A stretch of DNA of 6,173 nt, from the NCBI GenBank assembly GCA_027310925.1, contig DAICZX010000026.1:1-6173 (forward strand). Reading direction: 5' to 3'. Shown here piece by piece: positions 1 through 5,830 of this stretch. Positions within the stretch are counted from its first letter, which is position 1, and each line of letters begins with the position of its first letter. The notes beneath the pieces were generated by a model that had not been told where the DNA came from, did no database searches, and saw nothing but the letters and a program-made list of their open reading frames with translations. The DNA comes from Candidatus Parcubacteria bacterium. GTDB lineage: Bacteria > Patescibacteriota > Minisyncoccia > Phycocordibacterales > Phycocordibacteraceae. The translations under genes and the position numbers were made by a program.

Positions 1-49
1 AACTAATTATTTTAGATGTCAAAGCTTTTCCTCGGATATAAATGAAGCA

Positions 50-1660
50 TTACGAGATGTGAGTGGGCAGAGAAATTGTCGCCTCGGTCCCGCCACCATC
101 TTTTGAGGCGAGCACCAAGGTACCGCCATGCCCCTCGATGATCTTCTTCGCGATGAAAAGCCCGAGACCGGAACCGTCGGTGAACATGAGCGCCGCTGAC
201 TTTCCTCGGTGGAACTTCTCGAACAGCTGCGCCCTATCTTCCTGAGAGATGCCGATACCCGTATCCGCAACTCTGATGAGAATTTTATCGCCCACGCGAA
301 TGGCGCGGACGGAAATGAACCCACCATCTGGCGTGTACTTCACCGCGTTGTCAATGAGATTCTCGACCGCAAATGCGAGGTTACCACGATCGAACATCGC
401 GGGGAGCGGTGATTGCGGGAGGTCAAAGGTGAGATGGATATTCTTTTTTTTCGCAGCTTCTTCAAATAAATTTCCGCCAGCACGCACTACCTCACGTATG
501 TCGCCCGGCTCTATGCTGAACGGAATGGCGCCATTAGAGACGCGCGCGACATTCAGGAGATCATTCACGATAAACGCCATATTATCGGCTGCACCCCGAC
601 CCAACTCAATCATCCTGCGTTGTTCTTCTGAGAACGAGTTCTCTACCTCTTTCGGCGACAGAGAGCTAAATGCCCAACGAATGGCAGTAAGCGGTGTGCG
701 CAGCTGGTGCGCAGCTATGGTGACGAATTCGGATTTCACACGTTCAATGGTCAGCTGCGCAAGATCCTTTTGTGTACGGATCTCCGTGATGATGCTGCGC
801 AAAAGATATATACCAAGAACCAGTACTGCCACGAAAAGTCCGAGATCGGGAATGGCTGTCGCAGTCGTCTTATCCAAGAGCATACGGAAGAATGTGAATG
901 TCCAGAGGGCAAAGATGAGAAACTGCGCCACCACGAGCTCTATGTTGAACAGTTTGTATCGTTTGATCGAATAAAACACGGCAACCGCGATAAGCGGAGT
1001 GGCGCCCGCAGCCATGTACACAAGAAGCGGAGAGTCAAAACCATACCAAGGAACAAAACGAGTACCACCGAGTGTCAGTCCAATTATGAGACCAAACGAT
1101 ATGATCTCTGCCTGGTGCCGGTCGGATTTATCGACACTTGCTCGCACGCGACGCGTTAATAATACCGTCGAGATTGCAATGCAAAGAATGTAAAACGCAA
1201 TCAGGACAAACATGAGCGGGCCCGCGTTTGGCGCAAGTACTTGACGAGACGGGCCAGCAAGATCGCCGACAATAAATCTCCCGCCGAAAAGATCGCCGAC
1301 AAGAATGAAGCTGAGCAGCGCGCCACCGACAATCGTGAAAAGTCGCATGTTTCTGCCCCATCGGCTAATAGGCGCACGCTCTTCGAGGTAGACGGTTGAA
1401 AAATTAACTAACGCTATTGAAAGCCAGACGATTCCCATCCCCGAAACAACACGCATCGCGCGAGCGAGATCGAGACCTGGTACAATCTCGTACAAAAAAC
1501 CAAACAATGACCACATAGCTCCACATGCAACCATAATCCCCATTGCTTGTCCCAATCGCTCCTTACGCGTGCTGAGGAAAATAAAAATCGCGACGAGTAT
1601 GGTGAGGAAGGCCGCGAGGCCTATGCCTATCGTTTGAATATCAGCCGGATTGAACTGCAT
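50..1660 (-). CDS. Membrane-bound sensor histidine kinase (multi-pass N-terminus, HisKA + HATPase_c)
   Basis: A 536-residue kinase that should autophosphorylate on a histidine and pass the phosphate to an unseen response regulator. Residues 1-290 hold about eight or nine hydrophobic segments (roughly 8-30, 38-60, 73-91, 107-125, 146-168, 186-205, 211-231, 244-262, 273-290), with no large extracytoplasmic sensor domain, so the membrane part itself is probably the sensor. A linker (about 291-310) leads to the HisKA box AAHQLRTPL, with phospho-acceptor His318. The ATPase domain shows an N box (NLIDN, 434-438), G1 box (DTGIGIS, 466-472), F box (LFEKF, 479-483) and G2 box (GSGLGLFIAKK, 496-506). 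All key residues are present, so it looks active. The ATG start lacks a Shine-Dalgarno; a promoter ending a few bases upstream would give a nearly leaderless mRNA. The 49 bases beyond the stop show no terminator, so a partner gene could follow off the left edge. The class is certain, the signal unknown. Confidence 0.95.
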   Translation of the reverse strand: MQFNPADIQTIGIGLAAFLTILVAIFIFLSTRKERLGQAMGIMVACGAMWSLFGFLYEIVPGLDLARAMRVVSGMGIVWLSIALVNFSTVYLEERAPISRWGRNMRLFTIVGGALLSFILVGDLFGGRFIVGDLAGPSRQVLAPNAGPLMFVLIAFYILCIAISTVLLTRRVRASVDKSDRHQAEIISFGLIIGLTLGGTRFVPWYGFDSPLLVYMAAGATPLIAVAVFYSIKRYKLFNIELVVAQFLIFALWTFTFFRMLLDKTTATAIPDLGLFVAVLVLGIYLLRSIITEIRTQKDLAQLTIERVKSEFVTIAAHQLRTPLTAIRWAFSSLSPKEVENSFSEEQRRMIELGRGAADNMAFIVNDLLNVARVSNGAIPFSIEPGDIREVVRAGGNLFEEAAKKKNIHLTFDLPQSPLPAMFDRGNLAFAVENLIDNAVKYTPDGGFISVRAIRVGDKILIRVADTGIGISQEDRAQLFEKFHRGKSAALMFTDGSGLGLFIAKKIIEGHGGTLVLASKDGGGTEATISLPTHIS

Positions 1661-1671
1661 ATATAACAGTA

Positions 1672-1700
1672 TTTAGATTATCACGTTCCAGATTTGTCAT
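1672..1700 (-). promoter_or_regulatory. Possible sigma-70-type promoter of the histidine kinase
   Basis: On the minus strand ATGACA (1700-1695, five of six matches to TTGACA) is followed after 17 bases by TCTAAA (1677-1672, four of six to TATAAT). Transcription would begin near 1665, about five bases before the ATG at 1660. That fits the missing Shine-Dalgarno. It was found by eye and such matches arise by chance, so it is tentative. Confidence 0.3.
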
Positions 1701-1753
1701 TTACACTTATTCCCCTCAACCTTCATTGCTCTTGAGAGCGAAACCAAAATGGT

Positions 1754-1966
1754 CTAGCTTCTAGGGTCAAACGGTCTAAAATACTGACGCTGACTACTGT
1801 ACCCCGAGTATGACGCAATTAAATTACAAATCTGTTCCCAGAGATTATTCCTGTGCATCCAACCCATCTCCACCCCAAATGCGAACATGGGTATTAGGTC
1901 GCCCAAGAACCCTTGTTGATATCTCGTGATTAGAGGCCGACGACCATATACGGAACTTGATTGCAC
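1754..1966 (-). CDS. Doubtful small ORF, 70 residues, function unknown
   Basis: An open frame beginning with GTG at 1966 and ending in TAG at 1754. The product has hydrophobic and aromatic stretches around residues 20-55 and a C-terminus rich in Arg, Pro and aromatics (RQYFRPFDPRS). I recognise no family. Against it: no Shine-Dalgarno precedes the GTG, the start lies inside the inverted repeat at 1961-1988, and codon choice is unremarkable. For it: it is the longest frame in an otherwise empty 437-base gap and would sit tail-to-head upstream of the kinase. It could also be the remnant of a larger lost gene. Treat as a candidate only. Confidence 0.22.
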   Translation of the reverse strand: MQSSSVYGRRPLITRYQQGFLGDLIPMFAFGVEMGWMHRNNLWEQICNLIASYSGYSSQRQYFRPFDPRS

Positions 1967-1988
1967 ACACTATTATGTGCAATAGTGT
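1961..1988. repeat. Two overlapping inverted repeats (operator- or recombination-site-like)
   Basis: TTGCACA (1961-1967) is the exact reverse complement of TGTGCAA (1976-1982), with an 8-base spacer. Overlapping it, ACACTATT (1967-1974) is the exact reverse complement of AATAGTGT (1981-1988), with a 6-base spacer. The two pairings share bases, so as RNA they would exclude each other; as DNA they could be a two-dimer operator or a recombinase core. They lie between the doubtful minus ORF and the plus-strand small-gene fragment, a position suited to a regulatory site. Neither is followed by a T run, so a terminator is unlikely. Confidence 0.5.
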
Positions 1989-2083
1989 ACACAGACTGAG
2001 TGCGGGAAGCACGCTATCTACTTAAGCATGATTTGGCATTCCGAGTAGTTATTTCTAATGAAGCTCTCATAGAGAGGAATTAA
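1985..2083 (+). pseudogene. Decayed copy of the downstream small membrane-protein gene
   Basis: Read from 1985 in frame, the strand gives VYTD, a TGA stop at 1997-1999, VREAR, then YLLKHDLAFR, and finally NEALIERN before TAA at 2081-2083. The intact gene at 2098-2343 has the same elements in the same order: IYTD, a longer arginine-rich stretch, YLLKHDLAFR and REASLELISRRN. The shared decapeptide is encoded by an exact 30-base repeat; the flanks look diverged with deletions. No start codon with an RBS was found, and a stop interrupts the frame, so it reads as a truncated, dead duplicate. A chance repeat plus imagined flank similarity is the alternative. Confidence 0.4.
2015..2044 (+). repeat. 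Direct repeat, copy 1 (30 bp exact)
   Basis: These 30 bases, beginning TATCTACTTAAGCATG and ending GGCATTCCGA, recur without a mismatch at 2218-2247, offset by 203 bases. This copy lies in the 5' untranslated region of the small membrane-protein gene and reads YLLKHDLAFR in the frame of the decayed fragment. Confidence 0.95.
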
Positions 2084-2097
2084 ACTCGGGAGGGTTT

Positions 2098-2343
2098 ATG
2101 GTAACATCATTACTGGGAACGTTACTGCTCACTGTCCTTGTGGTCTTTGCCATTTTCCTTGTCCATTCCATCTACACGGATTATTTTCGACAGTGGCGTT
2201 GTAAACGCGCACGGCAATATCTACTTAAGCATGATTTGGCATTCCGACATCGTGAAGCAAGTCTCGAATTAATATCGCGAAGGAATGCATTTCATGCCGC
2301 GGGCGGAGATCCAGCAAGTCCAGAGTGTCCCAATCGCGAGTAA
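2098..2343 (+). CDS. Small single-pass membrane protein, unknown function
   Basis: An 81-residue protein I do not recognise. Residues 4-24 form one strongly hydrophobic helix (Leu, Val, Phe, Ile rich) without a signal-peptidase site, followed by a basic stretch (RQWRCKRAR, 31-39) that by the positive-inside rule would place the C-terminus in the cytoplasm. The tail to about residue 63 is charged and probably helical; the last 15 residues are rich in Gly, Pro and acidic residues. The ATG at 2098 is preceded by GGGAGGG at 2088-2094, a good Shine-Dalgarno with a slightly short spacer, and the gene ends just before a strong terminator, so it appears to be a stand-alone unit. A diverged, broken copy sits directly upstream. 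Its own promoter is not obvious. That it is a real gene is likely; its function cannot be inferred. Confidence 0.7.
   Translation: MVTSLLGTLLLTVLVVFAIFLVHSIYTDYFRQWRCKRARQYLLKHDLAFRHREASLELISRRNAFHAAGGDPASPECPNRE
2218..2247 (+). repeat. Direct repeat, copy 2 (30 bp exact)
   Basis: Second copy of the repeat at 2015-2044, here inside the small membrane-protein gene, where it encodes residues 41-50 (YLLKHDLAFR). Both copies are in the coding phase of this peptide, which favours gene duplication over a non-coding repeat. Confidence 0.95.
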
Positions 2344-2369
2344 AACCAGGATTCTCTGAATCTGACGCG

Positions 2370-2412
2370 AGATGACCACATGAAATTCATGTGGTCATCT
2401 TTTTTTATTTTT
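2370..2412 (+). terminator. Rho-independent terminator of the small membrane-protein gene
   Basis: AGATGACCACATG (2370-2382) pairs perfectly with CATGTGGTCATCT (2388-2400) around a five-base AAATT loop, followed directly by TTTTTTATTTTT. It begins 27 bases after the TAA at 2341-2343. A 13-bp uninterrupted stem with a long T tract is a textbook intrinsic terminator on the plus strand. Confidence 0.93.
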
Positions 2413-2549
2413 ACCTGAATACGTTCGAGCATCCTCATGTTTAGAGCAGCGGGTTTCATTGGGCTCCACTTGAGAGTTTTGTAATTTAAGGTTTAACGAG
2501 TGTGTCTCCAAGCTGAGGTTGTCGAAAATCATGAAAGCGATAAGGAAAC
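2413..2549. other. Convergent intergenic spacer, nothing recognised
   Basis: Sequence between the plus-strand terminator and the minus-strand hairpin of the AroE-like gene. I find no supported ORF, RNA gene or repeat here; with the hairpins either side it serves as a boundary between converging transcripts. Confidence 0.6.
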
Positions 2550-2571
2550 GGCCGGACATTTAAGTCCGGCC
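2542..2571 (-). terminator. Hairpin terminator after the AroE-like gene
   Basis: GGCCGGAC (2550-2557) and GTCCGGCC (2564-2571) form an 8-bp GC-rich stem around a six-base loop, seven bases past the minus-strand stop at 2578. On the minus strand it is followed by GTTTCCTT, a short, interrupted T tract, so termination may be partial. The plus-strand side (TTGTTCTTA) is also T-rich, so it may act in both directions. Confidence 0.65.
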
Positions 2572-2577
2572 TTGTTC

Positions 2578-3591
2578 TTACGTAGTGGCTGCACGCCACA
2601 TCACTTCTCCGATATCTGTTCGCCCAACCCCGAGTCCTTCGAGTTCGTTTTGATACAACCACCAAAACGCTTCGATCCCCTGATTCACTACCAGTGGGAT
2701 TCCGTCGAGTACCGACATTTTATATTGACGAGCTTGCATGAGCATCGGAATTTCAGATTTTCGTATACGTATATCTGAAACGATGATGTCAGATTTCGCA
2801 CTGCGAAGCAATTGTTCTGTTTGTTCTCGATTCTTGTTGATGGATTTTGGTGTAATTGGTAATTCCATATCGCCGAGCGATGAATATTCATCAAGAGGAG
2901 ACTGAATATCATCAATAACCGAAATTACCACGTCTTGAAGCGGAAGAACTTTTGGAATCAGTGATCGTCCACCCCACATCGCAATATTTACACCGAAGTA
3001 ACCATTTAATGCCTGCGCTAATTCTTTTGCCTTTTGCTCAGTCCGATTCAGGATCATGAGTTGCGCGCCACGATCTGCGAGTGCAAACGCGATTGCACGA
3101 CCAGAACCGCCGGCGCCGAGCATAAGGATTTGAGCTCCCTCGAGCTTACGCTTTCGCTGTGTAAATACTTGCTCGAGACTAAGTACGTAACCCATGCCGT
3201 CGGTATTATCGCCAATCAGTCGCCCACTGTGCAATTTTTTGATGATATTGACGGCGCCTATGGCCCGAGCAAGCGGCGTCATTTCATCAAGATGATTGAC
3301 AACGATTTCCTTAAAACCAATACCGACACCCCCGCCTCGATATCGATTGTCGCTACGGAAGACCGTAATGATATTACGAGCATCCTTCGTATTAGCAACC
3401 AACATACAATTACGATCTAATATTCCGAACTTGCGGTAAGATGCGTTCCACATAGTGGCAGTCTTGGCTGGATAATCTTCAGCGAGGATTGGAAGCGTGA
3501 GTGACGCGATGCCATCGATACCCTCCAAGTTACCGGGAGGAAGCGTGGCGACACGCGCTGTTCCATCTTTTATTAGGTCATTTATATTCAT
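2578..3591 (-). CDS. Shikimate-dehydrogenase-like (AroE superfamily) oxidoreductase
   Basis: A 337-residue protein with the two-domain AroE plan: N-terminal substrate domain, then a Rossmann NAD(P) domain. Shikimate dehydrogenase reduces 3-dehydroshikimate using NADPH. Conserved marks are Lys94 in GFKE (the usual catalytic lysine), AIGAVN (110-115), GDNTDGMG (127-134, with the catalytic Asp131), GAGGSGRAI (159-167, dinucleotide loop), NRT (182-184, a motif linked to NADP preference) and DGIPLVVNQGIEAFWW (296-311, the C-terminal substrate region with Gln304). Departures are also clear: the serine pair of the usual SLS motif falls at AKT (42-44), the normal N-A-T-S/T loop is ISVIDDIQ (223-230), and about 40 extra residues occur at 230-270, against a usual length of 270-290. 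The real substrate may differ. The ATG at 3591 is chosen because GGAG lies at 3600-3597, five bases upstream; a longer frame to 3669 would overlap the preceding gene. It follows that gene by 16 bases, probably co-transcribed. Confidence 0.85.
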   Translation of the reverse strand: MNINDLIKDGTARVATLPPGNLEGIDGIASLTLPILAEDYPAKTATMWNASYRKFGILDRNCMLVANTKDARNIITVFRSDNRYRGGGVGIGFKEIVVNHLDEMTPLARAIGAVNIIKKLHSGRLIGDNTDGMGYVLSLEQVFTQRKRKLEGAQILMLGAGGSGRAIAFALADRGAQLMILNRTEQKAKELAQALNGYFGVNIAMWGGRSLIPKVLPLQDVVISVIDDIQSPLDEYSSLGDMELPITPKSINKNREQTEQLLRSAKSDIIVSDIRIRKSEIPMLMQARQYKMSVLDGIPLVVNQGIEAFWWLYQNELEGLGVGRTDIGEVMWRAATT

Positions 3592-3607
3592 GGATTCTCC
3601 ATTTTCG

Positions 3608-4018
3608 TTACAGATACGAGAACAGCACGATACTGACTTTCTCATTCTTGCAAATATGGCGTCCCTCAAAAAAGGACAGATCTTCCCGGATCTCTCGCCA
3701 ACATTTATAAACGAAAGTCCGCTTGAGATCTGTTGGGGCGAGTTTATTGAGCGGCTTTATCACCATCCCGCTTTTACCACATCCATCTTCACCATCAACA
3801 CGAATTTTGCACACGAGTAAGTCGATATCTGTCGCATCACGAACACGCAACGTGACAACCTGACCCGGCGCATAGCCCTTTTCATGATCTGGGCCACGTA
3901 CGCCAAGCCGTGGGGTTGCGGTAATATCACCACTTTCGATTAACGTCAAAAGAACAGTTTTGGGTATGTTCGGGGTCGGTTTAAGCCAGATCTCCGGACA
4001 ATCCTGATGGTATGCCAT
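3608..4018 (-). CDS. Hypothetical protein, possible ASCH/PUA-like fold
   Basis: A 136-residue soluble protein, first gene of a probable two-gene unit with the AroE-like enzyme. The ATG at 4018 is preceded by GGAGA five bases upstream. A GTG at 4030, itself preceded by AGAGGA, would add four residues and cannot be excluded. The middle reads GYAPGQVVTLRV (48-59), then a beta-like segment (DLLVCKIRV, 66-74), a Gly-rich turn, and PLNKLAPTDLKRTFVYKCWREI (89-110). A G-x-V-x-L-R strand followed by a 'leucine, then helix beginning at T/S-D' segment resembles ASCH/PUA-superfamily RNA-binding domains, but I see no diagnostic signature, so this is a fold guess. No signal peptide or membrane segment is visible. 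Its coding status rests on the RBS, length and tight spacing to the next gene. Confidence 0.7.
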   Translation of the reverse strand: MAYHQDCPEIWLKPTPNIPKTVLLTLIESGDITATPRLGVRGPDHEKGYAPGQVVTLRVRDATDIDLLVCKIRVDGEDGCGKSGMVIKPLNKLAPTDLKRTFVYKCWREIREDLSFFEGRHICKNEKVSIVLFSYL

Positions 4019-4120
4019 GGCTTTCTCCACTGGTTTCCTCTATCCTCTAATACACATAAACTGGCCCGATATTTCCTAAAGAGTTCTAACAGGTGTTTTA
4101 AGTAGGAAACATATGATTCC
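4019..4120. other. Upstream region of the hypothetical/AroE-like pair
   Basis: About 100 bases that should carry the minus-strand promoter for the two-gene unit, because the upstream thrS transcript appears to end at the hairpin at 4121-4158. I found no convincing paired -35/-10 boxes; TATTAG at 4049-4044 on the minus strand is a possible -10 without a good partner. Two purine-rich RBS-like runs (AGAGGA and GGAGA) precede the start. Confidence 0.35.
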
Positions 4121-4158
4121 AAAAATTAGTGCCGATTCTGCTAAAGCGGACACGGCAC
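4121..4158 (-). terminator. Hairpin terminator on the minus strand (end of thrS transcript)
   Basis: On the minus strand GTGCCG pairs with CGGCAC (4158-4153 with 4134-4129). Inside, after a 2x2 internal loop, TCCGC pairs with GCAGA (one G-U pair) around a TTTA loop. The structure is followed by TAATTTTT (4128-4121). This is a reasonable intrinsic terminator, some 240 bases after the thrS stop and before the next gene on that strand. Confidence 0.55.
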
Positions 4159-4173
4159 CACACTCCGCCACCT

Positions 4174-4239
4174 TCACCCTACAAAAGGGTTCACTGAAAA
4201 GTCTTTGGCAATCTCAAAATTAATCGTCTTTTCCTTCAT
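4174..4239 (-). pseudogene. Short coding remnant, 21 codons, possibly the start of a DUF4325 (STAS-like) gene
   Basis: The ATG at 4239 overlaps the TGA that ends the upstream open frame (ATGA arrangement, as in translationally coupled genes). The product begins MKEKTINFEIAKDFSVNP and stops after 21 residues. The pattern 'I-x-IAKDFS-x-x-P' recalls the first strand of STAS-like DUF4325 proteins, from memory only. Such a domain needs about 80-100 residues, so this would be a truncated relic. There is no good Shine-Dalgarno. Confidence is low. Confidence 0.22.
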
Positions 4240-4400
4240 CCACAATGATAATTTCTTTCCCAGACTACTTCAACATTTTCCTGGCATCCGATTTCACTCT
4301 CCCTGTGTTTTTCTTCTTTACTTAAGATATTGACATAGACAACAGCGATTCGTTCAGAAGATTTCTTTACTTTCAACTCTTTTTGTAAATCAGAATTGTC
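4236..4400 (-). pseudogene. In-frame open extension behind the thrS stop (54 codons), probable gene remnant
   Basis: Directly after the thrS TAA (4403-4401) the same frame stays open for 54 codons to TGA at 4238-4236. It is Lys/Glu/Val-rich with credible protein composition (e.g. KKSSERIAVVYVNILSKEE). It has no ATG or GTG; the only start is a TTG at 4376 with a poorly spaced purine run. ThrRS ends normally at its own stop, so this is not part of the enzyme by family length. It is more likely the 3' part of a lost gene, or non-coding sequence that is open by chance. Confidence 0.25.
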
Positions 4401-5669
4401 TTACAAAACAGTAGTGACACCTTCAACAAAATTTAAATCGTTATCACGAGATGAAATCTTTTTGACAAGTTCACTTATCAGGTACTCGATTTTTGATGAG
4501 TATCTTCTACCCTCGCGAGTTTCTATGGTAAGAGTACTGTCTGGTTGTATTTCTTGATCCCCAATCACCACAAGATATGGTATTTTTTCAGTCTTACCTG
4601 CACGAATCTTCTTACCTAACATCTCACTATTGTCATCTACTTCAACACGCACACCCGCTGTTTTTAATTTCTCAGATATTTTGTGTGCAAACTCATTATG
4701 TCTTTCTGCTATAGGAAGTACTCGCACTTGCACTGGCGAGAGCCAAAACGGAAGTACTCCTGCCGTGTGCTCAAGAAGAATAGCGGTGAAACGCTCAATC
4801 GAACCCATGATAGCGGAGTGGATCATGACGATGCGCTCTCTCTCACCACGTTCATTAATACACGAAAGGTCAAAACGTTCTGGAAGATTCATATCAAGCT
4901 GAATAGTTGCCACTTGATGTTGGCGACCGATGGAATCAGTTGCTAGAAAATCGAGCTTTGGGCCGTAAAGTGCGGCTTCACCAGGCGCCTCAAAAGAGGT
5001 TGTGCCACGTTCCTTAGCGATTTCGCGTAAGGCATTTTCCGCGCTTTCCCAAAGATCCGAAGTCCCAAGATATTTCTCTTGTGTTTTCGAATCATGAAAC
5101 GAGAGTCTTACCTTAAGATCGGTGAATCCAAATTGCTTATAAAAGGTATCAATGATATCCCAAATTTTTAGAAATTCATCTTTGATTTGTGTTGTGCGAC
5201 AAAAGACATGGCTATCATCTTGCGTAATCGAGAGTACACGTGTGAGACCATTCAATTCTCCCGACTGTTCATCGCGATATACCATCGTGGTCTCTGCGTA
5301 ACGTTGTGGCATTTCACGATACGAGTGAGGTTTGCGAGCGAATATTTGCGTATGATGCGGACAATTCATCGGTTTAAGTGCATATTCTCGCTCATCGCGT
5401 GACGTGACTTTAAAAAGGTCTTCAGCAAATTTCTGCCAGTGACCGGAAGTCTCGTATAAGTTGCGCTTCGTGATGTGTGGAATCGTGACGCGCTGATAAT
5501 CGCATTTCGAACGGAGGTCCCACACAAATTTGTCCAACTCTTGGCGGACGATCGTACCCTTTGGTGTCCAAAGAGGAAGGCCGGAGCCTACCAGGTCGGA
5601 AAAGGTAAAGAGATCGAGCTCCTTGCCAAGCTTTTTGTGATCACGTTCTTTCTCGGACCCAGTATCCAT
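4401..5669 (-). CDS. thrS: Threonine--tRNA ligase, short form lacking TGS and editing domains
   Basis: Class II synthetase that charges tRNA-Thr. From the chosen ATG it is 422 residues, against about 640 for standard bacterial enzymes. It begins almost at the catalytic core (RDHKKLGKELDLF), so the N-terminal TGS and tRNA-SAD editing domains are absent. Catalytic signatures: KPMNCPHH (Cys is the first zinc ligand), YRDEQSGELNGLTRVL (motif 2), TQDDSHVFC (His, second zinc ligand), and VMIHSAIMGSIERF (His, third zinc ligand, then motif 3). The anticodon-binding domain runs from about PVQVRVLPIAERHNEF to the C-terminus. Small oddities are RVL where RVR is usual and IHSA where IHRA is usual. Start choice is uncertain: the frame is open back to a TTG at 5771, with ATGs at 5723, 5687 and 5669, none with a Shine-Dalgarno; 5669 fits the family boundary best. 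Identity is certain. Confidence 0.93.
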   Translation of the reverse strand: MDTGSEKERDHKKLGKELDLFTFSDLVGSGLPLWTPKGTIVRQELDKFVWDLRSKCDYQRVTIPHITKRNLYETSGHWQKFAEDLFKVTSRDEREYALKPMNCPHHTQIFARKPHSYREMPQRYAETTMVYRDEQSGELNGLTRVLSITQDDSHVFCRTTQIKDEFLKIWDIIDTFYKQFGFTDLKVRLSFHDSKTQEKYLGTSDLWESAENALREIAKERGTTSFEAPGEAALYGPKLDFLATDSIGRQHQVATIQLDMNLPERFDLSCINERGERERIVMIHSAIMGSIERFTAILLEHTAGVLPFWLSPVQVRVLPIAERHNEFAHKISEKLKTAGVRVEVDDNSEMLGKKIRAGKTEKIPYLVVIGDQEIQPDSTLTIETREGRRYSSKIEYLISELVKKISSRDNDLNFVEGVTTVL

Positions 5670-5712
5670 TATAAATGAGGATACCATATTGACGGCTAAA
5701 CATACGTGCTTG

Positions 5713-5811
5713 TTAGTCAGCATATTGGTATCGGAGGTGCGTTTCGATATCCTGCTCGATCTCTGTACCAACAGTACGCACCTTAAAGTCGAGCGGGCAT
5801 TTAGTTTTCAT
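5713..5811 (-). CDS. Possible 32-residue upstream ORF of thrS
   Basis: ATG at 5811 to TAA at 5713, ending 44 bases before the preferred thrS start and in another frame. The composition is protein-like and charged, with four threonines in 32 residues, too scattered to make a classical threonine attenuation leader. No Shine-Dalgarno precedes it. It could be a leader peptide, the broken N-terminus of an older gene, or chance. Confidence 0.2.
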   Translation of the reverse strand: MKTKCPLDFKVRTVGTEIEQDIETHLRYQYAD

Positions 5812-5830
5812 CAATCAATTTTTGGCAAAT

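Noticed and set aside
249..974. Plus-strand 241-codon open frame
   Set aside because: It lies wholly antisense to the histidine kinase, has low-complexity Ser/Arg/Met-rich composition typical of a reverse-frame shadow, and has no fitting start signal.
1961..2247. CRISPR or tandem-repeat array
   Set aside because: Only two copies of the 30-mer exist, 203 bases apart, and both are in a coding phase; there is no regular spacer pattern.
3034..3420. Plus-strand 128-codon open frame
   Set aside because: It is antisense to the conserved core of the AroE-like gene, whose motifs prove the minus strand is coding.
3592..3669. Longer N-terminus for the AroE-like protein
   Set aside because: It would overlap the end of the preceding gene; the ATG at 3591 has a properly spaced GGAG and the upstream residues do not look like the family.
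4129..4200. Possible tRNA or other structured RNA gene in the hairpin-rich stretch
   Set aside because: No T-loop sequence, anticodon arm or CCA-ready acceptor stem can be formed; the first hairpin with its T tract is better explained as a minus-strand terminator.
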